Shown here: positions 7,753 through 15,769 of the stretch, in pieces
Numbering within the stretch: the stretch's first letter is position 1
How the letters are laid out: every line of letters starts with the position of its first letter
Source: a virus
Reading direction: 5' to 3' (one strand)
Virus record (IMG/VR): IMGVR_UViG_3300037508_002076
Coordinates: 1 to 55,267 of that record
DNA: 55,267 nt
Notes under the pieces: generated by a model
The model's database searches: none
The model's input: the letters and a program-made list of their open reading frames with translations, nothing else
What the model was told of the DNA's origin: nothing
Made by a program: the position numbers and the translations under genes

Positions 7753-9192
7753 TTATGCACCTCTTCCTTTACTATCCTTTTTCAATGCAATGTAAGTATT
7801 GTGATTGATAGTACCGGTTTTTGTAATACCATTCATTTCTTGATATTCCTCAATCGCTGATTTCATAATTGGTCCAAAAATATCATCAGTTCTTTCGGGA
7901 AGGTTATTTTGTTTCAATTTTCTAAAATAAATTACTTTCAGAACAGGGTTATTTTGAAAATTTTGTATTTCAGGACATTTCATACAAACTTTATATTCCA
8001 AGTTTTTATTTACATAATCAACAAAACTTGGACAACTAATCATGCTCTTACAAGCGGAGATTGGTTGATTTGATTTTTCATTACCTTCTTGGTCGGATGA
8101 TGATTGGATTTTCGATTCTTTTTCATTCATACCGAAAACAGCTTTCCTTCCATCATCATAATCTAATTTATACCCACCGCCTTCAAGACAACTCCATTTA
8201 CCAGATTGTCCTGGTATATTTTGGTTGGTATCAAAACTTCTAAGAACGAATTTACCATCTTCAAAGTAAACAAATATTGTTTTTTTACCATCAATTTTAT
8301 AAGTACTAAACTCATAAAAATAATCAGGTCCAGTACCTGTGCCACCACGAAGTAACTTATAATAACCCCAATTTTCATTGTATTTATTGATACAACCCCA
8401 AATATTTTCTTCAGCATCTCTTGCCTCACCTTCAGCATTTAAATATGCCCAAAACTTTCCACCTTCTTCTTTAACCCATTTACCCGCTTTCTTGAGTGCT
8501 TCCCAAGCGGCTTTTGGAACCTCCCTCCAAGTCCACTCTCCATCTTCTTCCTTTTCTTTATCCTCCTCAGGACTAACCTCAGAGTCATTTTTGGTGAAAT
8601 TATATGATGCTAATTTCAATTCTTTATTCATTGCACTTGCAACAACCTCTACATTTATCTGAATTATATTCCCTTTACCGTCATCTATAAAATTAAATCT
8701 AGTTTCTCCCCAAGATTTTTTATCTACGTATACATCACCAACTTTGTTTGTGAGGTTTCCTTTGATTTCAGGGTCGATTTTCTTATTAATGACCGGAATT
8801 GTAATATCTTTGTCAGATTTTAAAATATAACTCAAGTTACCTGATATGTCTGTAATTGAAAGTTTGGCTTTCCCATCAACATAATTTCCTGAAAACTTGG
8901 ATTTTTGAGCTTCACAGAATTCCTTTGGTGCAAATGTCAAATCACATCCAAACGAAAAATAAAAATTTGCTAAAGTGTATTTTTTTGGGTCTAAAAAAAA
9001 TTCACCTGACTTTTTTTTTGTTGTGGTCAAAGCATTGTATAAATCTTTTACACCTTGGTCCGCAGAAAAAAATCTTTTGTAAAAATCAGTAAATGAATAC
9101 TTTTTATCTAAAAAAGGGTTCCCTTTACTTGTCTCCGTTGACAACAAAGTCGTGTAAAGTTTATTTCTTTGTATGTTATAGTCTATTGCCAC
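7753..9192 (-). CDS. Virion-type protein with C-terminal peptidoglycan-binding domain
   Basis: At 479 residues, it has a last ~70 residues (KVIYFRKLKQNNLPERTDDIF...IEEYQEMNGITKTGTINHNTYIALKK) that match the PG_binding_1 fold: two helical repeats with the FG..T..AI..YQ pattern and a G.I...T...L end. The N-terminal ~100 residues hold two diverged copies of a unit, FLDKKYSFTDFYKRFFSAD and FFLDPKKYTLANFYFSFGCD. The middle has a Trp/Lys/Glu-rich helix. Four cysteines precede the C-terminal domain. It may attach to or help cross the cell wall during entry or lysis. It lies 22 bases after the upstream CTS gene. Confidence 0.75.
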   Translation of the reverse strand: MAIDYNIQRNKLYTTLLSTETSKGNPFLDKKYSFTDFYKRFFSADQGVKDLYNALTTTKKKSGEFFLDPKKYTLANFYFSFGCDLTFAPKEFCEAQKSKFSGNYVDGKAKLSITDISGNLSYILKSDKDITIPVINKKIDPEIKGNLTNKVGDVYVDKKSWGETRFNFIDDGKGNIIQINVEVVASAMNKELKLASYNFTKNDSEVSPEEDKEKEEDGEWTWREVPKAAWEALKKAGKWVKEEGGKFWAYLNAEGEARDAEENIWGCINKYNENWGYYKLLRGGTGTGPDYFYEFSTYKIDGKKTIFVYFEDGKFVLRSFDTNQNIPGQSGKWSCLEGGGYKLDYDDGRKAVFGMNEKESKIQSSSDQEGNEKSNQPISACKSMISCPSFVDYVNKNLEYKVCMKCPEIQNFQNNPVLKVIYFRKLKQNNLPERTDDIFGPIMKSAIEEYQEMNGITKTGTINHNTYIALKKDSKGRGA

Positions 9193-9213
9193 AATTCATA
9201 TTATTTTGAACTA

Positions 9214-10362
9214 TTACTTATTTCCAGAACCTCCTTGTTGCATCAGATTATCCAATCCATCTGTTTCATCTTTTTTTCCACTCCTAAGTCCATAATCTAT
9301 GAAACCTTGAATTATTGATTCTAAAAATAAAAGAAAATTAGCCGCGACGTTGAAATAGGGAACAAAATTCACGCTTAATTTAGCCAACAACGCTGGGAAC
9401 CAATTCAATCCGAAGTGTCCTCTCCAATTAATATCTTCTTTGAAATCATATATAGCTCTGATTACGTCAGAGATTATTGTAGAAATCGTTAAAGCTATGT
9501 TTAACCCCAAAGTTTTTTTCATTATTTCTTTGTATCCATAAAGTTTAAGATTAGGGTTATCAAATAATTTGAACGAATTTGCAAAATCAGACCAAATCCC
9601 TCCTCTATACATTTCTTTCTGGACTTTTATTAAAATTTCCCTTTGTTGTTCTCTTGGTAGAGTTTGAAACTCTTGCAAAATTCTTTTTGAGTCTACTTCC
9701 AATCTGCTTATTTGAGGTATTTTTGCTTTTACTTGAGCAACAACCTCTGTTAAAAAATCATCCACTTGGTCGGCTGGAATTTTGGGTAAATTAAGAGTTT
9801 TTAATCTTTTTGAAAACCAAGAAACTACAGCTTGCTCTGCTGAAGCCCCTTCCGCCATCAAAGTTGCCAAATCCATACTTGTAGGTGTCAATTCTTGAGG
9901 TTTGGGAGGTTTCGGTCCATCAACTGGCTTTGGTTTGGTTTTGGAAGTCCCGAGTTTTGGGTTAGCAGGAAAACCTCCCCTTGGTTCACCCCAATCCTCA
10001 CCGGCTCTTTTCATTAAACTTTTGATATTGTTGGTAGAAACCCCTTGGAGTGCTAACTCATCAACTAATTCATCGAAAGTTTTAGCATTAAACATTGCCT
10101 TGGTCATACCTGGAATCAACTCTTGATATATTGAAATAATCAATGGTTTCAACGCAGTGCTTTTAGAACCTAATAGTTTCGAAACTCCTTTAGCACTAAG
10201 ATTACTAAGTTCTTCTCCTGTGACTGCCAATATTTCTCTTTCCAAACCCGCTCCGAGTCTTTTTATTATTGTCAAAAGTGGGTTGCCAGTGGCTTCATTT
10301 AATAAAGATAATCCCATTAATTCGTTAATTCTATTAACCTCTGATAATAATACTTTCTTCAT
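9214..10362 (-). CDS. CTS-tagged putative ejected protein with hydrophobic C-terminal region
   Basis: The 382-residue protein starts MKKVLLSEVNRINELMG and continues to SLLNE|A, a clear example of the targeting peptide. A Pro/Lys linker lies near residues 125-155 (KTKPKPVDGPKPPKPQ). The C-terminal ~100 residues carry two or three hydrophobic helices (LNIALTISTIISDVI and FVPYFNVAANFLLFLESII). This looks like an internal head protein able to insert into a membrane on ejection. TATTTATA lies at 10373-10380. A function beyond this is not recognisable. Confidence 0.75.
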   Translation of the reverse strand: MKKVLLSEVNRINELMGLSLLNEATGNPLLTIIKRLGAGLEREILAVTGEELSNLSAKGVSKLLGSKSTALKPLIISIYQELIPGMTKAMFNAKTFDELVDELALQGVSTNNIKSLMKRAGEDWGEPRGGFPANPKLGTSKTKPKPVDGPKPPKPQELTPTSMDLATLMAEGASAEQAVVSWFSKRLKTLNLPKIPADQVDDFLTEVVAQVKAKIPQISRLEVDSKRILQEFQTLPREQQREILIKVQKEMYRGGIWSDFANSFKLFDNPNLKLYGYKEIMKKTLGLNIALTISTIISDVIRAIYDFKEDINWRGHFGLNWFPALLAKLSVNFVPYFNVAANFLLFLESIIQGFIDYGLRSGKKDETDGLDNLMQQGGSGNK

Positions 10363-10407
10363 TTCTTTTCTTTATAAATATAAGGTCAGTTGTTAGTTTT
10401 ATTTTTA

Positions 10408-11706
10408 CTAATTATTTTCCTCCCAGAAGTTGTTTTTGAGATTTTTCAGTTCTTCAGGAGTCAAGGACCTTTTTTCTCCAGTGCTTATCATCTCTTTAGT
10501 TTTCGAAAGAGTTTTTTCTAATTCTTGTTTCAGTACAAAAGGGGTTGAACCTGCAAGAATTAAACCAGTGGTACCTAAATCAATACCAAATCTTGTAAGA
10601 TTTGGATTTTTTTGCCACCATTTAGCCAGCTCAGGCATTGGTAATTTTTTTTCACTTATGAGTTTGTTCACAGAATTAACAACATCTTTAGCATTCCATG
10701 TACCTCTTTTCAATCCCTCTTCATAAACTTTCCAAATGTTTTCATCAAGAAGTTTTAAAAACTGTTTTGGCTCTTGAGACATCACTCCTCTGACTAATAT
10801 TTTTTCCTTATCACTCAACCTTTTGTAAATTGCTTTCACTTCCGCCTCAGTCTCAGCTCTTGCGAATTTTGAACTTACAGCTTTAACTTCCTGAGATGAA
10901 AATCTTCCCAACCCTTTTACTGAATACGAAAGGAAAGGGGCAAAAGCTAAAAGGGTTGAAATTATCGCACCCAATCCGTCTCCTTCTACTAAAGCATTAC
11001 CTGCCACAACTAAATCTATTGCCGCAGATAATAATAAACCTTGCATACCAGGAATTAAAGCTGCCGCAGCAATCGATAACAAGGTTAATGTCCACCCACT
11101 CCATAAATCCCACCATGTTTCCTCCTCCTTAAGGTATATTTTTGGAAGTTCCTCATCGAAGTAATTTTGTTGTATAAATGGTTGATTGTTTTCATCAAAA
11201 AACCAATCGAATTTCCAGTACCCATCTTCATTTCTGACTAGGGTTAATTTGTACCATTTTTCGTCGGGGGTGACAAATGTTCTCAAAGTTCCAGGTTGAA
11301 CTTTTGGTAATTGGAAATCTTTTGGAATTTGATTGGCATACTGTGTTCCTTCCCATCCCTTGAAAAAAACTTTTCTCAAATCCTCAACCCCTTCAAAAAA
11401 TGAAACCCTACTCTTAATTGGTAAAATTATCGTTTTATCATTATCGTGTGAGTTTGGATAGGGAATATCATAAATTTCAAATCTTTCATCAAAAGATGAT
11501 TTCAAGTTATTCTGTCTAGTTTTCTCTAGTTCAGATTGAGTAATTTTGTCTTCCATTTTTTTTACTTGTTCAGGTGAGGTACCAACACCACCAAATCCAC
11601 CCTGTTCAAATAATTTTGATAGACTTTTTTTTTCTCCGAAGTAGTTTCTTTGAGTCAAAAAAGAAATATTTTCTCCTTTACTGATATTTTGGATATTTTT
11701 TTTCAT
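10408..11706 (-). CDS. Putative internal virion protein with central hydrophobic helices
   Basis: A 432-residue protein. The N-terminus reads through SLSKLFEQGGFGG, with LFE|Q a plausible processing site. A Trp-rich segment (EETWWDLWSGW) precedes a long apolar, glycine-rich stretch at about 205-260 (LLSIAAAALIPGMQGLLLSAAIDL and AIISTLLAFAPFL), then charged helices and a weak second hydrophobic segment near 375. The layout (tag, soluble part, membrane-active centre) resembles the preceding gene and suggests a pore- or channel-forming ejected protein. Its start overlaps the stop of the next upstream gene (TTAATG). Confidence 0.7.
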   Translation of the reverse strand: MKKNIQNISKGENISFLTQRNYFGEKKSLSKLFEQGGFGGVGTSPEQVKKMEDKITQSELEKTRQNNLKSSFDERFEIYDIPYPNSHDNDKTIILPIKSRVSFFEGVEDLRKVFFKGWEGTQYANQIPKDFQLPKVQPGTLRTFVTPDEKWYKLTLVRNEDGYWKFDWFFDENNQPFIQQNYFDEELPKIYLKEEETWWDLWSGWTLTLLSIAAAALIPGMQGLLLSAAIDLVVAGNALVEGDGLGAIISTLLAFAPFLSYSVKGLGRFSSQEVKAVSSKFARAETEAEVKAIYKRLSDKEKILVRGVMSQEPKQFLKLLDENIWKVYEEGLKRGTWNAKDVVNSVNKLISEKKLPMPELAKWWQKNPNLTRFGIDLGTTGLILAGSTPFVLKQELEKTLSKTKEMISTGEKRSLTPEELKNLKNNFWEENN

Positions 11707-11957
11707 TAAGCAGTTCCTAACTTATTTGCAACGCCTCTTTTAGGACCTCCGTGTATTGAAGCCCAATACTGTCCCTTTTTTGGTAAACTGTTTGCAACAC
11801 CTCTTGTCGGTCCACCAACTGTGTCTGCCCATTTTGACGGGTTATTTCCTTTTCCACCACCGGCTCCTCCGGCTTCATCTTGTTCGTCCATCTCCTTTTT
11901 TTCTGATGTGGTGTATTTCCTAAAAAAATCTATAAGAAAATCAGTATTAAGATTCAT
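11706..11957 (-). CDS. Small glycine-rich repeat protein
   Basis: The 83-residue protein has an acidic segment EKKEMDEQDEAGGAGGGKG and then two copies of a short repeat: WADTVGGPTRGVANSLPKKG and YWASIHGGPKRGVANKLG. The shared core is GGPxRGVANxL. MDE|Q may be a processing site that releases the repeats. It is translationally coupled to the 432-residue protein downstream. No known family. The GGP-centred repeats recall the GP repeats in the protein at 15753-17255. Confidence 0.7.
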   Translation of the reverse strand: MNLNTDFLIDFFRKYTTSEKKEMDEQDEAGGAGGGKGNNPSKWADTVGGPTRGVANSLPKKGQYWASIHGGPKRGVANKLGTA

Positions 11958-12004
11958 ACCTATAATTATTTTGAAAAATGAAATAGTTTTTTTATTTTTT
12001 TCAA

Positions 12005-12535
12005 ATGAGACACCTAATTTTCTCTTTACTTATTATTCTACTAAGTTCTTGTGAAAGGTATGCTTTACCTATTTCAGATTTAACACTTAGTGGAAAATAT
12101 AAACTTACCCTTTTGGATGTTACCTCTGTTGACCAAAACGTTTCAAAAGATTCACTTTATCGGACAGGTTCTGTCTACTTGAATCCAACTTTACCAAAAC
12201 CATTTGATAGTATTGTTTTGAATCGATTTTATATTCACTTAGATTACTCAACGCTCAGAATGAATCTTTTGGGTGTTAGCTCGTCTGGAAATGACATTTG
12301 GGAATATGGTTCATCTCCAAATTTTATCTTTTATAGAGTTCTTAATAACACCACGTACAATCACGGTTATTTACAATTCGACTATGAAAATCAAACAGGT
12401 TCCAAAACCCTAACTTTTCATATTGAAGAAGATGGAATTGAGACCTTACAACTCCAAAGTACAGGTAGTTGGGCAAGAGGAAAATTTGGTGAAAAACAAG
12501 TCCTTACATTCGTTTGGACAAGAGTTGGTCCTTAA
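12005..12535 (+). CDS. Predicted lipoprotein
   Basis: A 176-residue protein with a classic lipoprotein signal: MRHLIFSLLIILLSSCERY, where LSSC is the lipobox and Cys16 would be lipidated. The mature part is beta-rich (TLSGKYKLTLLDVTS and FYIHLDYSTLRMNLLGVSS), resembling small lipocalin-like lipoproteins of Bacteroidetes. It probably sits in the host outer or inner membrane, where it might block superinfection or alter the surface. A weak TTTG-N19-TATTTTTT precedes it. Its stop overlaps that of the convergent gene. Confidence 0.82.
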   Translation: MRHLIFSLLIILLSSCERYALPISDLTLSGKYKLTLLDVTSVDQNVSKDSLYRTGSVYLNPTLPKPFDSIVLNRFYIHLDYSTLRMNLLGVSSSGNDIWEYGSSPNFIFYRVLNNTTYNHGYLQFDYENQTGSKTLTFHIEEDGIETLQLQSTGSWARGKFGEKQVLTFVWTRVGP

Positions 12536-12831
12536 TAAAAATCCGCAGCTGGTAATGAATGAGGGTTAACCGTATAATATTCATTCAAGAATGTTATAAG
12601 TTCATCTTCATCAAGTTCAATTTTTACTTCCTCGACTTCATCGTTTTCGAATTCGTCGTCGAAAAAATCAAAGCTTTCGGTGACTAAATCAAAACCATAA
12701 TCTTCAATAACCGAGCCTTCAATGTTGTCAGTTCTCAAAACTTCATCATTGTCCTCAATAGTTCTGAAAGAAACCTCCAACATATTGGAGTCGGGATTTA
12801 AAAAATATGATACTATCTCTTTGATTTCCAT
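12532..12831 (-). CDS. Small acidic protein
   Basis: The 99-residue protein is very rich in Asp and Glu (FDFFDDEFENDEVEEVKIELDEDEL), with no export signal. Highly acidic small phage proteins often mimic DNA or inhibit DNA-binding host proteins, but nothing here proves that. It is a single leftward gene wedged between rightward genes, and its stop overlaps the lipoprotein stop. Confidence 0.7.
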   Translation of the reverse strand: MEIKEIVSYFLNPDSNMLEVSFRTIEDNDEVLRTDNIEGSVIEDYGFDLVTESFDFFDDEFENDEVEEVKIELDEDELITFLNEYYTVNPHSLPAADFY

Positions 12832-12933
12832 TTCAATTAATTTATATAGAAATATTATAAAATGTATGAAAAGTCAAAAAAATTTTAATTTGATTTCATA
12901 AATTTTTGCATTAGTTTTATCAAAAAGATTGAT

Positions 12934-13530
12934 ATGAGATTCAATTCCCTAACTATAGATGATTTTTATGAAAACCCAATGGAGGTCAGAGATTTTGCGC
13001 TTAAACAAGAATTCAAAGTTCGTGGAAACTACCCTGGTCAAAGAACCAAGTCGTTTCTCAATCCTGCTTTGAAAAAAAGATTAAGAGACATTCTATACCC
13101 CTTTGCTGGTGAAATCACATATTGGGGTAGTGATGACCCAGAAAATAATTATACAGGTTCTTTTCAATACACAGTCGCCGCTGATAGGTCTTGGATACAT
13201 GCCGATTCTACAACGGATTGGGCCGCGGTTCTTTATCTAACACCCGATGCACCATTAAGTTCAGGTACAGGAATTTTCAGACACAAGGCAACAGGATGGA
13301 TGCATTATGACTATAAAAGAGAAAATGAGCCAGGATATAAAGAGCTAGCACCTCCAGGTTTTGACTGTCAGGATATGACCAAGTGGGACTTGGTTGACAG
13401 AATTGGAAATGTATTCAATAGAATGATTATGTATCGTGCCGACAATTACCACGTATCACTAGATTATTTCGGAAGAGATATGTTTGACGGAAGACTATTC
13501 CAAGTGTTTTTCTTCAACACTGAACGTTAG
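12934..13530 (+). CDS. DUF6445-like / Fe(II)-2OG oxygenase-fold protein
   Basis: The 198-residue protein carries an HxD pair (H89-A-D91 in SWIHADSTTDWAAVLYLTP), followed by DAPLSSGTGIFRH and, near the C-terminus, YRADNYHVSLDYFG. This is the spacing of a double-stranded beta-helix dioxygenase iron site (H, D, distal H). The arrangement resembles the DUF6445 family that I recall from phages and marine bacteria. The substrate is unknown. It lies beside a clear PKHD-type hydroxylase at 13981-14577, so the region may encode a modification module. Confidence 0.72.
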   Translation: MRFNSLTIDDFYENPMEVRDFALKQEFKVRGNYPGQRTKSFLNPALKKRLRDILYPFAGEITYWGSDDPENNYTGSFQYTVAADRSWIHADSTTDWAAVLYLTPDAPLSSGTGIFRHKATGWMHYDYKRENEPGYKELAPPGFDCQDMTKWDLVDRIGNVFNRMIMYRADNYHVSLDYFGRDMFDGRLFQVFFFNTER

Positions 13531-14000
13531 TCAAAATGTGAATTCAAAATGAATTTTGGATTGAGTTCCATTATCAATTCTATCAAATAATCAGAGCAGT
13601 AACATTTCTGAGGTGAAGAACCAACCATCATAAAACGATTGAATGTAATGAATAATGGTGAAAATTTCTGTTCTTTGGTTATGTAAAACTTATCATTGAA
13701 ATTTCTTTGATACAAGAAATTTTCTTTGAAACCTAAATCGAGTAAAAAATCCATACTTTCCTCTGTGTAGGATTCAAAGTAAGGAATATCTATGGAGTTG
13801 AAGATGTATTTTATTGTATGGGTGATTTGACTCAATCCTCCTGTGTAATTATCGAAATAGGAACATAATTCATGTTGACCAGCACATTGATTTTTTTTTA
13901 AGAAATGCCAAATGAAAAATTCATTTTCTCTAGCAACTCTATGGAAGTCTTTTATTGTAATAACTTCTCTCGGAACTTTATTATCTGAAATTTGCACCAC
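13527..14000 (-). CDS. Hypothetical protein coupled to a 2OG hydroxylase
   Basis: The protein is 157 residues long and starts with GTG GTG inside the 3' end of the hydroxylase gene, a 20-base overlap that implies coupled translation. It is aromatic-rich and soluble, with a Cys cluster (QCAGQHELCSYF and KCYCSDY). No family is recognised. Given the coupling it may be a partner or substrate of the hydroxylase. Because there is no in-frame ATG near the start, the start is uncertain. Confidence 0.68.
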   Translation of the reverse strand: MVQISDNKVPREVITIKDFHRVARENEFFIWHFLKKNQCAGQHELCSYFDNYTGGLSQITHTIKYIFNSIDIPYFESYTEESMDFLLDLGFKENFLYQRNFNDKFYITKEQKFSPLFITFNRFMMVGSSPQKCYCSDYLIELIMELNPKFILNSHFD

Positions 14001-14577
14001 AAAACCAATTTACTAAAGATTTCCTAACACCACCATTCAATGGGGTAACTCGGTGAAGAAGAAACGATGGAAAAAAACAAAGGGTTCCTAAACCTTTTGG
14101 AACTGTCAAAATATTTCCTCCTGGGTTCATTTGTAAATCACCACCTTCATACTCACCTGGGTCAGAAAGTTGTAGAACACAAGATATTTTTCTGTTTGAA
14201 ATACCCGGACCTAAATCAGCGTGCCAGTCATAGTGACCACCATCTCCGTAATAAACAGTGTATTGAAAACCGTCCTGATATCCCCATATATCAAAGTTCC
14301 ACATATTTTTATTTGCAATCTTACAAAGGTCTGCCATTTTTTCAAATAACCACCTTGTATCATCGTTATCTCCTATCCACGCAATCTCACTCTTTCTGTA
14401 ATCTGAAACGTGTTCATCATAGTCGGCAACAGTAGTGCCAGACATTTTGGGTAATGCATCACCTAATCTTCTTATTTCTATCAGTTCATCTTTTGTGAAA
14501 GCGTCTGTAAAATAGTAATAATTCAAGTGGTTCATAGTTCCACGATGTTCGTTTAGAAAATATCTTGATAGTGACAT
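13981..14577 (-). CDS. 2OG-Fe(II) oxygenase, PKHD/prolyl-hydroxylase type
   Basis: The 198-residue protein has a complete iron and 2-oxoglutarate site: H119xD121 in YDWHADLGP, H175 in FFPSFLLHRVTPL and R185 in GGVRKSLVNWFCG. GEYEGGDLQM is the usual strand before the distal His. Such enzymes hydroxylate protein side chains or small molecules using O2 and 2-oxoglutarate, and are common in T4-like aquatic phages. The ATG at 14577 is used here. An internal ATG at 14535 (MNHLNYYYF) is the alternative. Confidence 0.92.
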   Translation of the reverse strand: MSLSRYFLNEHRGTMNHLNYYYFTDAFTKDELIEIRRLGDALPKMSGTTVADYDEHVSDYRKSEIAWIGDNDDTRWLFEKMADLCKIANKNMWNFDIWGYQDGFQYTVYYGDGGHYDWHADLGPGISNRKISCVLQLSDPGEYEGGDLQMNPGGNILTVPKGLGTLCFFPSFLLHRVTPLNGGVRKSLVNWFCGANFR

Positions 14578-14632
14578 TTGAAAAAATTTTTATATCTTAA
14601 TTATAAGAAAAAAGAAACTGATTTCAACAAAT

Positions 14633-15769
14633 ATGATTAGTCAACTAAAAAAAAATAAAATTGTTGAGGTAATCAATCTCACTGAAGATTTGGAAATACT
14701 CAAACATCATCTAAAAAATGTTTATAAAGACCTTTATCACATAATCATAACAACACCAAATAGTTTTTCAGAAATTAATAGATTAAAAAAAATTTGCTCT
14801 GAATGGATAGATAAAATTACGATTATTGAAACGGACAATAACGACACTTGGCTATCAGTAAACTCCCAAAGTTTATTTGATATTTTTTCTGAGTTATTAT
14901 TGGATTTTGAAGATATAATTTGTTTTTCCGAAGCATCAGAAGTCCCAGATTTTCGAATTTTTGAAAAGGTTTCTGAACACTTAAAGTTTGAACCTGTTAT
15001 TTTAAGAATGACAGATTTTGTTTTTAACACCAAAATTTATTGTAAAAATAGACACATGGGTAGTATTTGTGTTTCATATTCAAATTTACTTAAAAACAAT
15101 AATCTTGTTACAGAAATTCGTCAGGTCAAGAAAAATATAATTGGAGATAGTTTTTATGTTGTTGATAATGGAAACAATTTTAGTTTTTTCTTAGAAAAAT
15201 CCAAAATTTTAGATTACTTCCACACAAAAAACTTAGATGTTGATGAAAATGAATTTGATAATTGTATCTCAAATAACTTCCACCCCAATTTCTTCGAAAA
15301 TAAGAAAAAAAGTTATTTCACAGATTATGAAGGAGATATATCTTTCGACGTCTCAAATCTCAAAGAATTCTTTTTTCATGAAAATACTGAAAAAAAGATT
15401 TTAATTATTTTGAACGTATATCAAAAAAAAGTACTTAGTGAGTGGTGCGAACCATATCAAAGAGTTTTAAATTTCAATTTTACTGAAGATTATAGATTTT
15501 CAGAATTGTCTTTGGAAAATAACTTGGAGACCTACAATATTTTTTTACCAAAGTACCAACTTTATCAACGGAATAATTTGGAGGACTTTTGGATTACATA
15601 TAAAGTGAATGAACTCAAAAGATTATTGAAAAACTCAAATTTAATGAATAATCGACTTGTAGATTTGATTGTTTTCAAAGATGATATTGAATCCGAATCA
15701 AAAATGACATTTTCTTTTGAAGAATTGAAAAAATTTTCTTTTGAGAACGTTTTTACTGAAATCTTTTGA
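14633..15769 (+). CDS. Possible glycosyltransferase (GT17-like), divergent
   Basis: The 378-residue protein is rich in Asn, Lys and Phe. Residues about 85-110 read SELLLDFEDIICFSEASEVPDFRIFEKV, which resembles the GT17 core DxVxxSDxDEIPR with the central acidic residues changed. It is followed by FVFNTKIYCKNRHMGS, which could match the acceptor region. If so it transfers sugars to a surface or virion glycan, but the altered DxD equivalent leaves activity uncertain. Its 3' end overlaps the convergent neighbour. No other family fits by eye. Confidence 0.4.
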   Translation: MISQLKKNKIVEVINLTEDLEILKHHLKNVYKDLYHIIITTPNSFSEINRLKKICSEWIDKITIIETDNNDTWLSVNSQSLFDIFSELLLDFEDIICFSEASEVPDFRIFEKVSEHLKFEPVILRMTDFVFNTKIYCKNRHMGSICVSYSNLLKNNNLVTEIRQVKKNIIGDSFYVVDNGNNFSFFLEKSKILDYFHTKNLDVDENEFDNCISNNFHPNFFENKKKSYFTDYEGDISFDVSNLKEFFFHENTEKKILIILNVYQKKVLSEWCEPYQRVLNFNFTEDYRFSELSLENNLETYNIFLPKYQLYQRNNLEDFWITYKVNELKRLLKNSNLMNNRLVDLIVFKDDIESESKMTFSFEELKKFSFENVFTEIF

